In this document: piece after piece, positions 63,296 to 64,000 of the stretch
Layout of the letters: every line of letters starts with the position of its first letter
Position numbering within the stretch: the stretch's first letter is position 1
Position numbers and translations under genes: made by a program
NCBI GenBank assembly: GCA_016699835.1
Contig: CP064987.1
Span: 2,728,001-2,792,000, forward strand
Direction of reading: 5' to 3'
DNA: 64,000 nucleotides
Source of the DNA: Phycisphaerales bacterium
GTDB taxonomy: Bacteria; Planctomycetota; Phycisphaerae; Phycisphaerales; UBA1924
The notes under the pieces: generated by a model
Seen by the model: only the letters and a program-made list of their open reading frames with translations
Database searches by the model: none
What the model was told of the DNA's origin: nothing

Positions 63296-63350
63296 CACCG
63301 CTCTGGAGAGCGGTGCCACCAGGAGATCGGTGCCACCAGAGTGCGGTGCC
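63296..63350. repeat. Hairpin and short tandem CGGTGCCACCAG repeats
   Basis: CACCGCTC (63296-63303) and GAGCGGTG (63308-63315) form a perfect 8-bp stem around TGGA. The hairpin runs into CGGTGCCACCAG, present at 63311-63322 and 63328-63339, with a third shorter CGGTGCC at 63344. It lies between two convergent genes (MocA-like and comM). It may be a transcription stop or a dispersed repeat; no T-run is seen. Confidence 0.5.
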
Positions 63351-63363
63351 GCTGCATGTTCGT

Positions 63364-64000
63364 CTACACACGTCGGTCGAGGAGTCGATACTGCACGGCC
63401 TCGGCGACGTGGGGCAGGAGCACGCCCTCGGCGCCCTCGAGATCCGCGATGGTGCGCGAGACGCGCCGGATTTTGTCGTAGGCACGGGCCGAGAGCCCCA
63501 GTTCGTTCATCGCCTGTCCGAGGAGCGTCTTGGCGTCGTCGTTCATGCGGGCGTGGACGTCGAGTTGGTTGCCGGTGAGCCGGGCGTTGGGCGTGTTTCC
63601 CTGGCGAGCGTGCTGGCGCTCGCGGGCGGCAAGGACCTGGGCTCGCATCGTCTGCGTGCTCGTGCCCCGCGGCGATTCGGCGAGTTTCTTCCAGGGGACG
63701 GCCGGGGCCTCGACGTGGATGTCGATGCGATCGAGCAGGGGTCCGCTCAAGCGTGACAGATATTGCTCCATGGCGCGGCGACCGACCTCGCCCGGCGCGA
63801 CGTCGCCCTTGGGCGTGGGATTCATCGCCGCCACGAGCATGAAACTCGCGGGGAACTTCACGGCTCCGTGGGCGCGGGCGATGGTGACGACGTGGTCCTC
63901 GAGCGGTTGGCGGAGGGTTTCGAGGACGATTCGCGGGAACTCTGGAAGTTCGTCGAGGAAGAGGATGCCGTGGTGCGCGAGGGAGATCTCGCCGGGGCGT
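63364..64000 (-). CDS. comM: ComM/YifB-type Mg-chelatase-like AAA ATPase (5' part missing)
   Basis: The frame runs off the right window edge, so the N-terminal part is absent. Visible are the Walker B region ISLAHHGILFLDELPEFPR, LETLRQPLEDHVVTIARA, the MLVAAMNPTPKGD motif, then LLDRIDIHVEAPAV and a C-terminal domain that ends AVQYRLLDRRV. These are the YifB/ComM family signatures, a helicase-like ATPase linked to natural transformation. It converges with the MocA-like gene. Confidence 0.93.
   Translation of the reverse strand, partial: RPGEISLAHHGILFLDELPEFPRIVLETLRQPLEDHVVTIARAHGAVKFPASFMLVAAMNPTPKGDVAPGEVGRRAMEQYLSRLSGPLLDRIDIHVEAPAVPWKKLAESPRGTSTQTMRAQVLAARERQHARQGNTPNARLTGNQLDVHARMNDDAKTLLGQAMNELGLSARAYDKIRRVSRTIADLEGAEGVLLPHVAEAVQYRLLDRRV

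Noticed and set aside
1..64000. CRISPR array, insertion sequence, prophage, rRNA or tRNA genes
   Set aside because: I looked for repeated spacers, transposase motifs, terminal inverted repeats and tRNA T-loops but saw none that held up on inspection.

Overview
The window is a strongly G+C-rich bacterial chromosome segment with dense genes, many ATGA/GTGA overlaps and no phage or insertion-sequence genes. Gene content points to Planctomycetota, most likely class Phycisphaerae. The evidence is an adjacent DUF1800/DUF1501 pair, an alternative complex III (ACIII) operon fused to a caa3 oxidase operon, a Minf_1886-family protein, a large vWA/BatA/DUF58/DUF4175 membrane cluster, a CTERM-type sorted exoprotein and a full MurE-MurF-MraY set. 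This placement is inferred from gene families; no rRNA or tRNA gene was found.

Layout. 1-2494 (minus): DUF1501 (cut by the window edge) and DUF1800 proteins. 2733-4082 (minus): heme A synthase, divergent from the respiratory operon. 4304-20014 (plus): actA-B-C-D-E-F, a small membrane protein, SCO, coxB-A-C-D and an unknown membrane protein. Together these encode a quinol:cytochrome c oxidoreductase, its caa3 oxidase partner and copper/heme assembly factors, with ctaA just across the divergent promoter. 20047-21969 (minus): MlaE permease and an OmpA-like lipoprotein with a clear terminator. 22224-26529 (plus): amidohydrolase, Mpg glycosylase, Minf_1886 protein and AI-2E-type permease. 26557-29439 (minus): ffh, FUN14-like protein and a lipoprotein. 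29762-32861: glycosyltransferase, a lipoprotein whose 3' end overlaps it, and an SRPBCC protein. 33312-38728 (plus): queA, murE, murF, mraY. 38741-51436 (minus): seven-gene vWA/BatA-type cluster in two transcription blocks, each preceded by the same TGTGAC-N6-GTCACA dyad. 51822-52577: single-gene CTERM exoprotein unit with its own promoter and terminator. 52733-57671: phosphofructokinase, TM2 protein, HU, outer-membrane protein, TsaB and an HTH-receiver regulator. 57707-60100: HDOD-histidine kinase, probably the regulator's partner. 60193-63218: OprB-like porin, XdhC and a MocA-like nucleotidyltransferase. 63364-64000: ComM/YifB, cut by the window edge.

The most distinctive points are the vWA cluster with no MoxR ATPase beside it and a cyclase-fold protein lacking the DXDD motif; the twin dyads in front of its two blocks; the HDOD-kinase/HTH-REC pair; an exactly 8-bp-periodic TTTGG array just upstream of coxD; a 14-bp palindrome in the ctaA/actA promoter region; and several intergenic GTGGC-type palindromes. 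Most genes are familiar families. I do not claim a proven new system; the vWA cluster and its dyads are the best candidate.
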